A DNA stretch of 64,000 nucleotides, from positions 62,001 through 126,000 of the forward strand of contig CAUYLG010021673.1 in NCBI GenBank assembly GCA_963573385.1, in the 5' to 3' direction. Numbering within the stretch: the stretch's first letter is position 1; every line of letters begins with the position of its first letter. Below, in pieces: positions 25,701 through 39,031 of this stretch. The position numbers and the translations under genes were made by a program. The notes under the pieces are model-generated. The model worked only from the letters and a program-made list of their open reading frames with translations. It had not been told where the DNA came from and ran no database searches. Source of the stretch: Cacajao melanocephalus. Its lineage: Eukaryota > Chordata > Mammalia > Primates > Pitheciidae.

Positions 25701-27791
25701 CTCATGAAGTATCTCACTGGGTTTCTCCGCATTTCCTGAATTTGCATGTTGGCCTTTATAGCTAGGTTGGGGAAGCTCTCCTGGATGATATCCTGAAATA
25801 TGTTTTCCAACTTGATTCCATTCTTTCCATATCTTTCAGGGAAACCAATCAGTTGTAGATTTGGTGTCTTTATATAATCCCATATTTCTTGGAGGTTTGT
25901 TCATTCCTTTTCATTCTTTTCTCTCTTTTCTTGTCTGCCTGCCTTATCTCAGAAAGATGATCTTTAAGCTCTGAGATTCTTTCCCCCACTTGATCTATTC
26001 TGTTATGAATATTTGCGCTTGCATTATAAAATTCTTGTTTTTTTTAAAAGTCTATCAGGTTGGTTACAGTATTTCATACTGGCTATTTTGTCTGTCAGCT
26101 ACTGCATTGTTTTATCCTAATTGTTAACTTCCTTGTACTGGGTTTCAATGTACCCTGTAGCTCAATGATATTCATTCCCAGCCATATTCTGCATTCAGTT
26201 TCTGTCATTTTGGCCATCTAGCCTAGTTACAAACTCTTACAGAAGAGGTGATATGGTCATTTGGAGAAAAGACAGCACTGTGGCTTTTGAGTTTTCAGTA
26301 TTCTTGTGCTGATTCTTTCTCATCTCTGTGGGCCTATCTACCTTCAATCTTTGAAGAGGTTGCTCACCTTTGGATGTCTTTTTCTTTTATCCTATTTGAT
26401 GACTTTGAAGGTTTGATTATAGTATAAAGTGGATTCAACTGACTAGTTTCATTTCTGGGGGATTTTAGAGGGTCGACACTCAGCTCCCAACTCCAAGACT
26501 GCACACTGTAACTCTGGGGGATTTGTATTAGTCCTTGACTTGGTACTCTGGCCCACTGTGCTGGGAGGGCCAAGGTATGGTAGCTTTAGCAGAGTGCTAA
26601 CAGATTCAGGGGTTCCTTCCTTACTATGGGCATTCACCACAGTTGTGGACGCAATGCAGCTGGTGAGGGGACCCTGCTGGAGACAGTGTGTACACCGGAT
26701 GTACTGGATGTGGTGTTGGCTTGAAGATTGGGGGCTGGCAAGTGCAGGTCTGGGAGTCTTCTCTGTGCCCTGCAAGCAGGAATGATCACTTAGGTTGTGG
26801 GAAGATCCGCTGTTCTTTGTGTTGTGTTAGTGCAAAAGCAGGGTGCTGGTGGGAGTGGGGCTTGCTGGCCCCATTCCCAAAAGGGTCCATCTGCAATAGT
26901 TATTGGCAGGTGGAGAGAGGCAGACTGACTATCCATGTGCTCGGGGAGACAAGTACAGCAAAACCTGCCTGTGCATACATGTACCAGAAAAGCAACGTGG
27001 GGAATTGCTCTGGATCTAGAGGAAGCTGCAGTATGAGGAGGGAGCATGTGGGCTGTTGCAGGGCTGTAGGAGCTGCCTAGCTGGACCTCTCCACTGCTCA
27101 GGCATGGTCCTCTGGTGCAGAAGCTATGATGTGGGCCCCCAGGAAATCCAAGACTGTTCTGTAAGTGGGTGTGGCCAGGATGGGGACCCAGGAGAGGCCA
27201 GCAAACCATGGGGTGCTTAGGCTAGGCCAGCCCCATCTGATGTACAAGACCACCATGCAGAGATTAGGTCTGACAGTTCACCTAGTGCTAAAGTCTCTTG
27301 TGGGAGCAAGTCAAACCTAGGAGGATGGCCATCCCTGGCCATACTCCACTATAGATGTTCCCACACCAAACTCTCTGGGCTCCACATCAGGTGGCATGCT
27401 GTCCCTACCACTTCTCTAAGCAGCTCTCTCTGACACCTTAAGTGTCCATGGTAGCAGAAGGGGTCCACTCCTGCCAGGATCCCAGAGGTGTGTAGCAAGA
27501 GCAGGTTGCTCCTCGCCAGTTCATCTTACTGGTTCCCTCCAAGCTGTCGTGGTTCAAAAATGAGTCCCAGTGTGCAGCAGCCCATGCTGGGTTCACAGCT
27601 TTCTTCCCGTTCAGCCCAGCTTCTCTATCTTTCCTCCATCCACCCTCAGTTCCTTCCCTCTGAAGATCTGTTAAAAGTGTGCCAGTCATCTCAGCCCCTC
27701 CATGGAAGCTGTTCCACTTGTCTATGTCTAGGCAGCCATCTTGTCCTCTGTATTCTGGGAAGGTCTTATCAGCCATCTTGTCCTCTGTATT
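22725..27791 (-). mobile_element. L1-B: near full-length L1 (L1PB-like) nested in L1-A, internally deleted
   Basis: The 3' end (TTCAGGGGTATACAGGTTTG) is at left and the 5' UTR at right, ending at the GCCATCTTG motif near 27770-27780. ORF2 C-terminal pieces lie at 23346-23534 (MHIKTTTRYHLTPVRMAIIK) and 24421-24612 (KLLNNFSKISGYNINVQ). Near 24585-24592 the sequence jumps directly from that ORF2 position into the endonuclease region, so much of the reverse-transcriptase domain is missing. Endonuclease, ORF1 (about 25.5-26.1 kb) and the 5' UTR (about 26.4-27.8 kb) follow. Inactive. Confidence 0.88.
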
Positions 27792-27806
27792 CTGGGAAGA
27801 TCTTTA
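27733..27806 (+). repeat. 37-bp tandem duplication at the L1-B 5' junction
   Basis: Copy 1 (27733-27769) and copy 2 (27770-27806) both begin CAGCCATCTTGTCCTCTGTA and continue TTCTGGGAAG, differing at two positions. Each contains the L1 5' tip plus the presumed target-site sequence (GGAAGGTCTTAT, matching GAAAGGTCTTAT at 22541-22552). Confidence 0.9.
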
Positions 27807-30664
27807 TTTCATACTTAAAGGATATTTTCACCAGATATACTATTTTAGGGTAATTTTTTATACCCTAGAATTGTATATATTTAAAGTATGACATATTTAA
27901 AGTTATGCTGCTCCCACCTGGCCTATAAGGTTTCAACTGAAAAGTCTTCTGCCAGACATATTGGAGCTCCATTGTATGTTGTTTTTTACTCTGGCTTTTC
28001 TTAAGATCCTTTTTTTTATCTTTCACCTTTGGGAGTTTAATTATTAAACAACTTAATGTAGTCTTCCTTGGGTTTAATTTGCTTGGTGTTCTATAACCTT
28101 TTTATACTTCAATATTGATATCTTTCTCTGGGCTTGGGGAGCTCTTTGTTGTTATCCCTTTGAATAAACTTTCTATCCCGATCGCTTTCTCTACCTCCTC
28201 TTTAAGGTGAATAACCCTTAGATTTGCCTCTTTGAGACTATTTCCTAGATCTTGTAAGCATGCTTCGTTGTTTTTTATTCTTTATTCTTTTTTTTTTGTC
28301 TCCTCTGACTATGTATTTTCAAATTGCCTTCTTTAAGCTCACTAATTGTTTCTTCTGCTTGATTAATTCTGCTATTTAAAGATACTGATGCATTCTTCAG
28401 TATGCCAGTTATACTTTTCAGCTTTAGAATTTCTGCTTGATTCATTTTAATAATTTCAATCTCTGTTTAATTTGTATGACTGAATTCTGAATTCCATCTC
28501 TGTATCATCTGAATTTCTTTGAGTTTCCTCAAAACAGCTATGTTGAATTCTCTGTCTGAAAGATCATATATCTATATTTCTCCAGGACTTGTCCCTGATG
28601 TCATATTTTAGTTCATTTGGGGAGGTCATGTTTTCCTGGATGGTCTTGATACTTGCAGATGTTCATTTGTATATGAGTATTGAAGAGTTAGGTATTTATT
28701 GCAGTATTCTCAGCCTGGACTTTTTTGTACCTGTCCTTCTTGAGAACACTTTCCAGGTATTCAAAAGGACTTGGGTGTTATGATCTAAGTTGTCTCTCTT
28801 TTAGGAGGCATCCCAAGCCCAGCAATACTGTAGTTCTTGCAGATTCATAGAGATCCCACCTTGATGGTCTTGGACAAGATACAGAAGGATTCCCTGGAGT
28901 ACCAGAACAAGAGAGAACTCTTGTTCTCTTCCCTTACCTTCTCCCAAATGGAGTCTCTCTGCTTTAAGCCGCTTGGGGCTAGGGGTGGAGTGACACAAGC
29001 ACTTCTGTGGCCACAACTAGTAAGACTGTGCTAGGTCAGTCTTGAAGCTGGCACAGCACTGAATCTTGCCTAAGGCCTGCTGTAACAACTCCCTGGCTAT
29101 GACCTATGTTCACTCCAGGCCATTGGGCTCTATAATCAGCAAGTGGCAAAGCCAGCTAAGCTTGCGTCCTTCTCTTCAGAGTAGAAGTTTCCCCAGACCC
29201 TGAGTGGGTCCAGAGGTGCTGTCCAGAAACTAGGGACTAGAGTCAAAAACCTTAGAAGTCTACCTGGTGTTCCATTCTACTATGGCTGAGCTGGTACTCA
29301 AACCACAAAACACAGTCCTTCCCACTGTTCTTTTCCCAAAGGCAGAGGAGCCTCAACGTGTAGCCATTGCTACCACAGGCCCATGGGGAGTATTGTCAGA
29401 CTACTATCATTGTTCCCTTAAGGCCCAAGGGCTCTTCAGCCAGCTTATAGTGAATGCTGTCTGGTCTGGGACTCACCTTTCAGGGTAGAGGGCTGCCATC
29501 TGGCCCAGGGCAGGTCCAGAAATGCCATCCAAGAACCAAGTCCTGGAATTGGGAACTTCAAGAGCCCTCTTGATGCTCAATTTCCCTGTGGCCAAGCTGG
29601 TATCTAAGGGGCAAAACAAAGTCCCTTTTACTTCTCCCTCCTTTTTCAAGTGGAAGGAGGCTCTCCCCGTAGCCACTATAGCTGGGAATGTGCTGAGTCT
29701 CACCTGAAGCCAGCAAGTCTCAAGAGTTTCACCCAGGGTCCTCAATGTAGTACTTGGACATTGCTCCTGGTTATTTAGGGCCCACGAACTCTTCAGTTAG
29801 CAAGTGATGAATCCTGCCAGGACTGAGTCCTGCCCTTCAAGGCAAGGAGCTCCCTTCTGGCCCAGGTATATCTAGAGGCCATCCAGAGCTGGGGCCTGGA
29901 ACTGTGGAACTGAACTCTGATCAGTTCCCTTTTCTGCTCTACTGAGCTAGTATCCAAGATGCAAGACAAAGTCCTTCCTTCTCTCCTCAAGTGGACGGAT
30001 GCGGTCTCTTTTGGAACTGTGGGCTGTGTGGTCTGGGGTGTTAGAAGAATGGTGATATCAGCACTCCCTTAGCCACCCAGGCGGTGTCTCAGTAGTTTGT
30101 GTGCCCTCCCTAGCCCACTGTCTCTGGGCCTAGTTCAACACTAGGATTTGTATAGGTGTTCAGTTGTTGTGGCTAGACTGCCTTTCAAGTATATTTAGGG
30201 CCCCAGAGAACCTTAGCCTGCAATGGGGAGGCTTGCAGAAACTCAAGTTTGGACCATTGGGATTTGCAATTCCACACGGGCTAAGCCTGGTTTAAATGTT
30301 CCCTCTATGGGCAGGCATCAGCTAAGTTTTGTTCAGTTTTGTTTTCTGATATAATAGGGCAGCTCTGAGTTCAATGCCTCTCAACTGCTGCTGCTCTCTC
30401 TCCACAGTACACAGAAATGCTCTCCGTAGCACATCACTGCTGCTGGGGGTGTGGGAAAGATGGCTTTGGCAATTCAAGACTGGCTTTCCTATGTCTTCGG
30501 TGCCTTTTTCAGCAAAATGATATTAAAACCAGGTACTGTGTGTGCTTACCTGATTTTTGGTTCTTATGAAGGTGCATTTTTGTATATGTAGCTAGTTGTC
30601 AAATGGGTGTTATTGTAGTGGGGATGATCAGTGGAGCCTTCTATTCTGCTATCTTGCTTCGCCC
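27807..30664 (-). mobile_element. L1-A, segment 3: ORF1 and 5' UTR with tandem monomers, reverse orientation
   Basis: Resumes L1-A after the L1-B insertion (TTTATTTCATACTTAAAGGA follows the duplicated junction). The reversed ORF1 region covers about 28.1-28.75 kb. The 5' UTR, about 1.9 kb, ends at CTATCTTGCTTCGCCCC near 30664. It contains at least three repeated units of about 300-360 bp, with corresponding points near 29125, 29430 and 29786. Adding the three segments gives roughly 7.7 kb, long but acceptable for an old primate L1. All frames are broken. Confidence 0.85.
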
Positions 30665-30684
30665 CAAGTCCTAAGTAACAGTCT

Positions 30685-31312
30685 AATAAAAAGTATTGAA
30701 ATTAGCATCAGGGATAGATGAGGACTTTTTTTTTTTAAGTTTTATGAAGGGATTATATAATACTTAGATACTTGAATAAGAAACACTTTCATATAAACTA
30801 GGAAGGAACTTGAAGATCTAATGTAAAAATAACACATATCCATGCCTAACATACACATGCATTTACATTTACTGCTGCACTTGTATCCTCTGCCTCCCCT
30901 TGCATTGCTCAATGGAGCACTCAGTCATCAAACTAACAATCTGAACTCTAAATTAGGCTGGGAGGGCAGGGGCACAGTCGATACAAAGTTGAGTTGGTCC
31001 CTACTCTCAATAAATAAGTATACACACGGAGAAAAAGTATATAACTACTACTCCAGACAAAAAGATTACTATTTAACAAGGCAAGAAGATAACTGCCATG
31101 AAAGAAGTAGACGTAACTACTACCGGAGTCCAGAACATGATCTGATCCTCCTGCTACTTAGTTTTTACACAATGAGTTGCCATACTAAAATTTGTGATCT
31201 GTAGCCTTAAGAGTACTTTGTTCTGAACTTGCCTCTCTATGAGTTAAAAGCATTATAATGGTGATGTAGGGGCCAAGGGAATTTCTCCCTCCCTCTCTGA
31301 AGGTTTGAGTCT
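30685..31312. other. Intergenic sequence without recognised features
   Basis: Unique AT-rich DNA. An open frame at 30842-31204 has no recognisable content and is not called. Confidence 0.4.
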
Positions 31313-31915
31313 TTAAGTCTGCCGAAATAAACTGGCAATAGACAGATTAGCAGGAGAACAGACATATACATTTATTAATGTGCACATATGCACAGAAGCC
31401 ACACAAAACATGACACTCAAAAAAAGAGGCCAGAAGATTGAAGGTTTTATGCCATACAGAAAAGAATAGAGGTTTGGAGCTCTTTGGTAGGGGTGGTGAC
31501 AGGCTATGAGAGGGTAAGGGAAGAAAGGTATGCTGAACAAAGGCTGTCTTGTTATTCAGATAAAGACTCTTATGTGGCAGCCCTGGAAAGAACAGATGGT
31601 AACCTATGCTAACAGTTTCTCCGTCAATTCTGTAAAAGTGTCAGGACTTTAGTCTCCTTTTCCTGTGAGTTGATCTTTCCTAGATTTGGATAAGGCAGAT
31701 AAGGAGGCCTTCAAGAAAGCCTGTTTGCATCTGCTGTTTACTTCACTAATATAGATTTCCTCTACAGATGCAAATCTCCTCCGCAAAAGGACAGCTTTTC
31801 AGAGCTACTTGTGTCTGCAGCCCCTCTGAATAGCCATACGAAAATATGCCAAAGAAACATATTTTAGGATGGCATATTTTGGTTTCCCAGTGACAAACTG
31901 TTTAATTCTCAGTTG
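31313..31915 (-). mobile_element. Solitary ERV1-type LTR, reverse orientation
   Basis: Read on the minus strand it begins near GGGAAACCAAAATATGCC and has CTTTTTTTGAGTGTCATG. A poly(A) signal AATAAA lies at 31371-31376, followed by TGTCTGTTCTCCTGCTAATC and TGTCTATTGCCAG, the R/U5 arrangement of ERV1 LTRs. No internal region is attached. Exact family not named. Confidence 0.65.
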
Positions 31916-31994
31916 TTATTACTGCTAACATTAGCCTTTATTATGCCATATTGCTCGCAATTATACTCTTTTAGGCCCACATAAGTCTGTTAAA

Positions 31995-32042
31995 AGGAAG
32001 TGTGCGTGTGTGTGTGTGTGTGTGAGTGTGTGTGTGTGTATT
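31995..32042 (+). repeat. (GT)n microsatellite
   Basis: Alternating GT with a GA and a GC interruption. Confidence 0.95.
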
Positions 32043-32930
32043 TAGTTCCTTTAAGTATAAAAGTTATATTTCTCCTAAGAACTGAGATTAAATCATAATC
32101 TAAACATGATTTTCATAGTTAAACCATTGATAATAAAGAATATGATTTTAAAATTCAGGTTTTTACAGTCTAGATAGATGTTCATGTAATAGATGTTCAT
32201 ATAACAGGTTTCTCTAGAGTACCATATATTTGTTGTAGTCAAGGAAATAATGTACGTAGTGTAGTCCTGACAAAAGTCAACAACACTAAACTCTCTTCAC
32301 CAACATCAGGAAGGAATCTGGCAATTATCCATGTATTTAAGCAGAACTCATTGTTTCGGAACAGAAAGAGGAACTAGTCTGAGAGGCTGATTTGGGCAAT
32401 AAGCAGGGTAATCAGATTAAACTGAACAATGAGTCTGGTCTTAAAGACCAACTCAGAGAGAAGGAATCGGAAACTCGGTGGCTGGGCTGTTAAGAGGCTC
32501 TGGATATAAAATCTCCGCTGGTGATGCATGGGTCAGAGATAGGCAGACCAGGCAAGCAGCGGGAGCTCTTTAGGGTATTTAGTCTTAGAAGTTTAGGAAG
32601 ACAGTTCTGTCTGATATGCCTTAATGTGTCAAAGAAAAGGCAGAGCTGGGCCATAGTAAAAGTGTTAATAATATCTTATATTCAAGACTATTGCAATATG
32701 GGAAAAGGCACCTCAGTATAACACTGGGCTCACATCCACATAAATCATGGGCAAGTGGGAATCTATAGCCAAGGAGCAGGGAGGGTTGGTGGTGGAAAGA
32801 AACCATGAGAAAATTACTGAGAGGAAACATCAGAAACAAGGGAGATTCTGGCCTCACCAATCTAACGGGATTCTTGCTGAAGACAGGCCAGGGTGAAAGA
32901 ACATCGCCTGAGATGGTAAAAGATGAATGC
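32043..32930. other. Intergenic sequence without recognised features
   Basis: Unique DNA. The overlapping frames at 32521-32721 and 32621-32953 lie on opposite strands and are judged chance. Confidence 0.4.
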
Positions 32931-32931
32931 T

Positions 32932-33307
32932 GTGGTTTGAATGTGTCTCTCAAAGCTCATGTGTTGGAAACTTAACTCCCAATGCAGCAGTGTTGGGAGG
33001 TGGGACCTTTAAGAGGTGATTACGTCATGAGAGCTCTGCCTTCATGAGTGGATTAATATCATTATTGTGAGAATAGGTTAGTTGTCCCCTGAGTGGCTTT
33101 GTTATAAAAATGAGTTTGACCCACTCTTGCTCTCTTGAACTCTTTTGCCCTTCTGCCTTCTGCCATGGGATGACACAAGAAGGCCCTCATCAGATGCCCC
33201 TGGTTCTTGGACTTAGCCCCCAGAACAGTAAGAAATAAATCTCTATTTTTTAAAATTTACCCAGTCTGTTGTGTTCTTGCAAAGCAGTGCAAAACAGACT
33301 AACACAA
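32932..33307 (+). mobile_element. MLT1-type MaLR LTR
   Basis: Starts TGCTGTGGTTTGAATGTGTC, has CATGTGTTGGAAACTTAACT, a CTTTAAGAGGTGATTACGTC motif, then AAGAAGGCCCTCATCAGATG and AGAAATAAATCTC. Ends AACAGACTAACACA. Complete solo LTR. Confidence 0.92.
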
Positions 33308-34699
<1,392 letters not shown>

Positions 34700-35815
34700 A
34701 AAAATCCTTTTGACTATGGGAGAATTTTTAGATTGAATATTCAAGTTTACAAGGGGATCAAAATCATTAAGGAGATGCTGAAAATTAAGGCATATGCAAA
34801 ATAATTTTGGAAGGGTTATTATTTGTAACTCGAATATCTTTTTAGTTTGGCATTCAGAAGTATTGATTAAAACAAAAAGTAACTATCATCCACAATCAAC
34901 AATATTTATATTTACTAAAAGCTCTGTATTTTTCTTTCAAAATTTTCTCTCAAGTCTGTCATATTTCTTTGTCCTGACCTAGTCTTTCATCCTCTTTCTT
35001 TTGTTTTTTCAACTGATCTGTCTTTAGTTTATACCCTACAAAATCCGTTCTCTAAAGTGTTTCCAGATTTATCGTTCTTTTAACATGTTTAATACAATAA
35101 TTTCCCCAAAACATGAATCTGATTATAACCTGTCTTCCTCACACACTGTTAATTTCTCACTGCCTGTATCTCATAGTGCCCACTTCAGATGACTTGTGTC
35201 ACAATCAGGGGAACTCAGATGCAAGCCCTGAAGGTCAAAGCACTGCCAGCAACTCAATCTTGAGAGTTAGTCTGGGGTGAAGCTGGGTCCAGGATTGAGT
35301 CTTTGCCATTAGTTGGCAGGGGAGTAAGCACAAAAATGGTGTCATCTAAGGTATACTTTTATTTATTTCATTAATTTTAATAATTATCAGGCCAATGTAT
35401 TACCTAAGACATTGTTGAAGATGATCCTAGTTGGAATGCGCTCAAAGGGAGCAGTTTCTCCAGTCTCAACACTCCTTCTCACTCCCAGCCCAAGCTACCT
35501 TTCCTTGAAGGCCATGATGAAAAATCTTTGTCTATATCCTAAAGGCAGTGAACACCCAGTAAGGGATTCTGAGAAAAAGCAACTGACAACAACGGAATAT
35601 ACACATCTATTCCTGATTGGAATCAGAGAGATGCCTGATCTTAATAATTTCCCTAGAACCCTCCTAACTGGTGGTAGTTACTATCATATCTCTATTAAAT
35701 TCAATTTCAAAAGAAGATTTGGAATTTTTTCTTCAGAGGCAATCTGCCGTCCTACTTTCTCCCATAGCCCCAAATCTTCACATTTTGCTGATCGGGTGAT
35801 GTTTTGCCAGTTAGT
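34700..35815. other. Intergenic sequence without recognised features
   Basis: Unique AT-rich DNA. A 162-codon frame at 35412-35900 runs into the next LTR and shows no domain, so it is not called. Confidence 0.4.
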
Positions 35816-35834
35816 CGTCAGTGTAATATTTATT

Positions 35835-36095
35835 TATTTATGCAATGAAATCCTAACCCCCAAGATGATGATATTAGGAGGTGGGGCATTTGGAAGGTGA
35901 TTAAGTCATTAGGGCAAAGCCCCTGGGAATAAGATTAGTTCCTTGAGGAGATCCTTCAACCCTTCTACCACACAAGGACACTGCATGAAGGGATCATCTA
36001 AAAGCCAGAAAACAGGCTCTTATCAGACACTAAAACAAGATGTCAGTAGGGCCATGCTACCTCTGAGGTTCTGGGAAGAATCAGTTCCATGCCTG
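35835..36095 (+). mobile_element. Partial MLT1-type MaLR LTR
   Basis: Has GAAATCCTAACCCCCAAGAT, GATATTAGGAGGTGGGGCAT, TTGGAAGGTGATTAAGTCAT, ACACAAGGACACTGCATGAA and CTTATCAGACACTAAA. The 3' end is missing. Confidence 0.7.
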
Positions 36096-36308
36096 TCTCC
36101 TAGCTTCTTGTGGTTCCTTGGCTTGAAGCTGCATCCCTCAATCTCTACCTCTGTCATCACAGGTCTTTCCTCCCTATGTGTCTCTCTGTCCTTTCTTCTT
36201 CTTAAAAAAAAAAAAAAAACCAGTCATATTGAATTAGGACCTACCCTAATCTGATATAACCTCACTTTAACTACATTTGCAAAATTCCTATTTCTATATA
36301 AGTCCCTG

Positions 36309-36692
36309 CTATGGTTTGAATGTCTCCTTCAAAATTTTTGTTGAAATTTATTGTCATTTTAACAGTATTAAATGGTAGGACACTTAAGAGGTGATTAAGC
36401 CATAAGGGATACACCATCATATATCGATTAATGCTGATTATAAAAGGCCTTGAGGCTGTGAGTTTAATTTCTTGTTCTTTCTCATCCTGTCTTTCCCCTT
36501 CTGCCATGGAATGATGCAGTAAAAAGGCCCTGTCAGATGCCAGACCCTTGATCCTAGACTTCCCAGCTTCCAGAACTGTGAGCCAATAGATTTCTGTTCA
36601 TTATAAATTACCCAGTCTCAGGCATTCTGTTCATTATAAATTACTCAGTCTAAGGAATTCTGTTATAGCCCACAGAACAGATTACATCACAT
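36309..36692 (+). mobile_element. MLT1-type MaLR LTR with an internal 33-bp tandem duplication
   Basis: Starts GCTATGGTTTGAATGTCTCC and has ACTTAAGAGGTGATTAAGCC, CTTCCAGAACTGTGAGCC and a decayed end CCCACAGAACAGATTA. The terminal segment TTCTGTTCATTATAAATTAC is present twice, at 36592-36624 and 36625-36657. Confidence 0.9.
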
Positions 36693-37594
36693 TATGAGTT
36701 TCTTAGCAAGAAATCCAGACATGTCCTTTTTAGTGTAGGTGAGTTGTTGGGAGACATTATTCAACTGAGTATAGACCTCTTTCTGTTTACTCCTTCTCTT
36801 TTCCCCCGTTTATCTCTTTTCTTCTTAGAACTTTAATCAGTTACAAGATAGCAGTGAACTGGTTGTGTTCTTACTTGCTATTGATGACCTTTTACAAATC
36901 ATTCCTTATTATGTTTTTCTCAGTACTCATGAATTATAAGATCATCAATAACTCATAAAGATACATTATGTATTTTAAACATGCTCATTAGACAAGCTTC
37001 ATACATTTTCTTGGGCTTTTTGCTTGTCATCTTTAATTATCTTGCATTATTTGGGTTTGCTTGAACTTCAAAGGTCAGTCAATACATTTTTCATAACTTT
37101 TAGTGGATGTTTTTAGTTTCATTTTTAGTGTCTTTCAAAGAGGGGTAATATCTCCATCAACCTTTTCTTTTCTCACGTTTAAAACAACTGGAAATTCTAT
37201 GTGGCTTTACTTTTTGATGCAGATATTCATGGTCACCTGATGAAGGGGTAGCTTTGAACAAAAAAGTCCAGTGAGAGAAGTATGAGATATATACAATATA
37301 GTGTAAAAATGGTGATGCCATTTTTACATCAAAGTGAGGAAGGAACTTCACTGGAAATGCTTCTCACCAACATCCCCACAGCTGTAGGCCAAAATTAGAC
37401 TTCTAAGTCTCTTCAGGTAAATCAAATGAACTATTTGGAGAATATTTTTTTTAAGTAACCATGACCAGTGTGAACAAGGGACTAGAAGGGAGTAAGAACA
37501 GACATGCTTGAGAAGACACAGCACAGCGCCACACAGCAGACTGAATAACGAACACCAGAGGGACAGCTGTGCCTGCACCCAAGGTGTTAACTAT
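36693..37594. other. Intergenic sequence without recognised features
   Basis: Unique AT-rich DNA. Nothing was supported. Confidence 0.4.
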
Positions 37595-37716
37595 AGGTCA
37601 TAAACTATAACAAAATCACTAAATCAGCCTTGGACTGCCTACCTAAGAACATTTTCTATGCATGATAGAAATAAACCTCTACTGTGATTTAAGCTACCAC
37701 TATTTTGTAGTTTGCT
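37595..37716 (+). repeat. Inverted repeat arm 1 (122 bp)
   Basis: Reverse complement of 39032-39153 with three mismatches and no gaps (119 of 122 by hand). It includes GACTGCCTACCTAAGAACAT and the AATAAACCTCTACTGTGATT stretch. Its right edge overlaps a short direct repeat of CTATTTTGTAGTTTG (near 37700-37735). The arms read like part of an old interspersed repeat, but the family was not identified. Confidence 0.9.
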
Positions 37717-38304
37717 ACACTATTTTGTAGTTTGTTCCCTCACCCCACCCAAAAGAAAAAGAGGGTTTAAAGACTATTGAGCCCTGACCAATCACTTGAT
37801 CTCCTCCTCCTTCCTTAGGAAAGACCATGAAAGGCAGTGAAGGAAAATGGAAATGTACCTCCAATATTCCCAACTGGAAAGAGAAGAAACACTTCCCACA
37901 TCCTGTTTATCTGTGAGGCCTGCCATTTCTATTTTCAAAATATACCATAAATCTATCCCCCATCTTTACCTCTGTCATCTCCACCTTAGGCCCAAACCCT
38001 TTCCTTTCTTATTTGGATTATTGTAATTGAGGCCTCAGCTGCCTAATATTCAGAGAATAGGGTACACAAAGGCGTATGTAGTCTCCAAGTAGATTAGAAG
38101 CCCTATATAATGAAGACTTACGAGATAATGCTTCCTTATTTCCATTTGGCAATTTACCCACTTGTGTATGCCTCAACAGTCAAAAACGGTAGTATTAAGT
38201 TAGCGCCCCAATGACATGTCCTGCAACTGACAAGCACCTTGCCACCTTATTACATCATTATAACTTTTTCCTCTACCCATGATATATCAGCTTGATAATG
38301 TATG

Positions 38305-38870
38305 TAGAGTTATCCACTGTTACATAAAAAATTGCGCCAAAGCTTCGTGGATTAAAACAAAAATAAATATTACTTCACAGTTTTTATATCAGTAATTCAG
38401 GGACAGCTTAGTTAGCATTATTTCACAGTTTTTACATCAGTAATTCAGAAGCAGCTTAGCTAGCTGCTTCTGGCTTAAGGATCTTTCATAAGGTTTTGGT
38501 CAGGATGGGGCCACCATCATCTGAAGGCTTGACTGGGGCTTAAGAATCTGCTTCCAAAATGGTGTCCTCACAGGGCAAGTATATGCAGCCTGTTGAAAGC
38601 CTCAGTTTCTCACCACATAGACTTCCTCTTAGGGATACTGGAGTGTCTACTCTATACAGCACCTGACTTTGCTTGAACCTAATAATTCAAGGGAGATCAA
38701 AGTGGAAGCTACAGTGTCTTTTATAACCTAGTCTTAGAACCTACACACCATCACTCAGTCTATTCATTAGAAGTAAATTACTCAGTCTGGCCCCTACATC
38801 AGGTGAGGGGAATTAGACTCCCATCTTTTGAAGAGAGGAGACTTAAAATCTCCACCATATCTCTTCTCCT
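38305..38870 (+). repeat. Ancient interspersed repeat with a 47-bp internal duplication, family unresolved
   Basis: Contains TCATCTGAAGGCTTGACTGG, GGCTTAAGAATCTGCTTCCA, GTCTTTTATAACCTAGTCTT and GTGAGGGGAATTAGACTCCC in the order of an old mammalian repeat I recognise but cannot name safely. TTTCACAGTTTTTAYATCAG occurs twice about 47 bp apart, near 38376 and 38423. Confidence 0.5.
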
Positions 38871-39031
38871 TTTGAATTCTGGCCTCTCTTCCCCAATTCC
38901 CCAATTGCCCTCTAGGCAATTCCAAATCTCCTCCCTTCCCTCCTCTCCAAACACATGCACATACTAACTTTATTTAACAGATTTTCAAATTTCTTTCTGG
39001 TATCAGTTAGAACAGTTTTGGCTGTAGCAGC

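Noticed and set aside
26449..27853. Several 100-140-codon frames on both strands at 26.4-27.9 kb
   Set aside because: They fall in the GC-richer L1-B 5' UTR. Both strands are open by chance and none has a motif.
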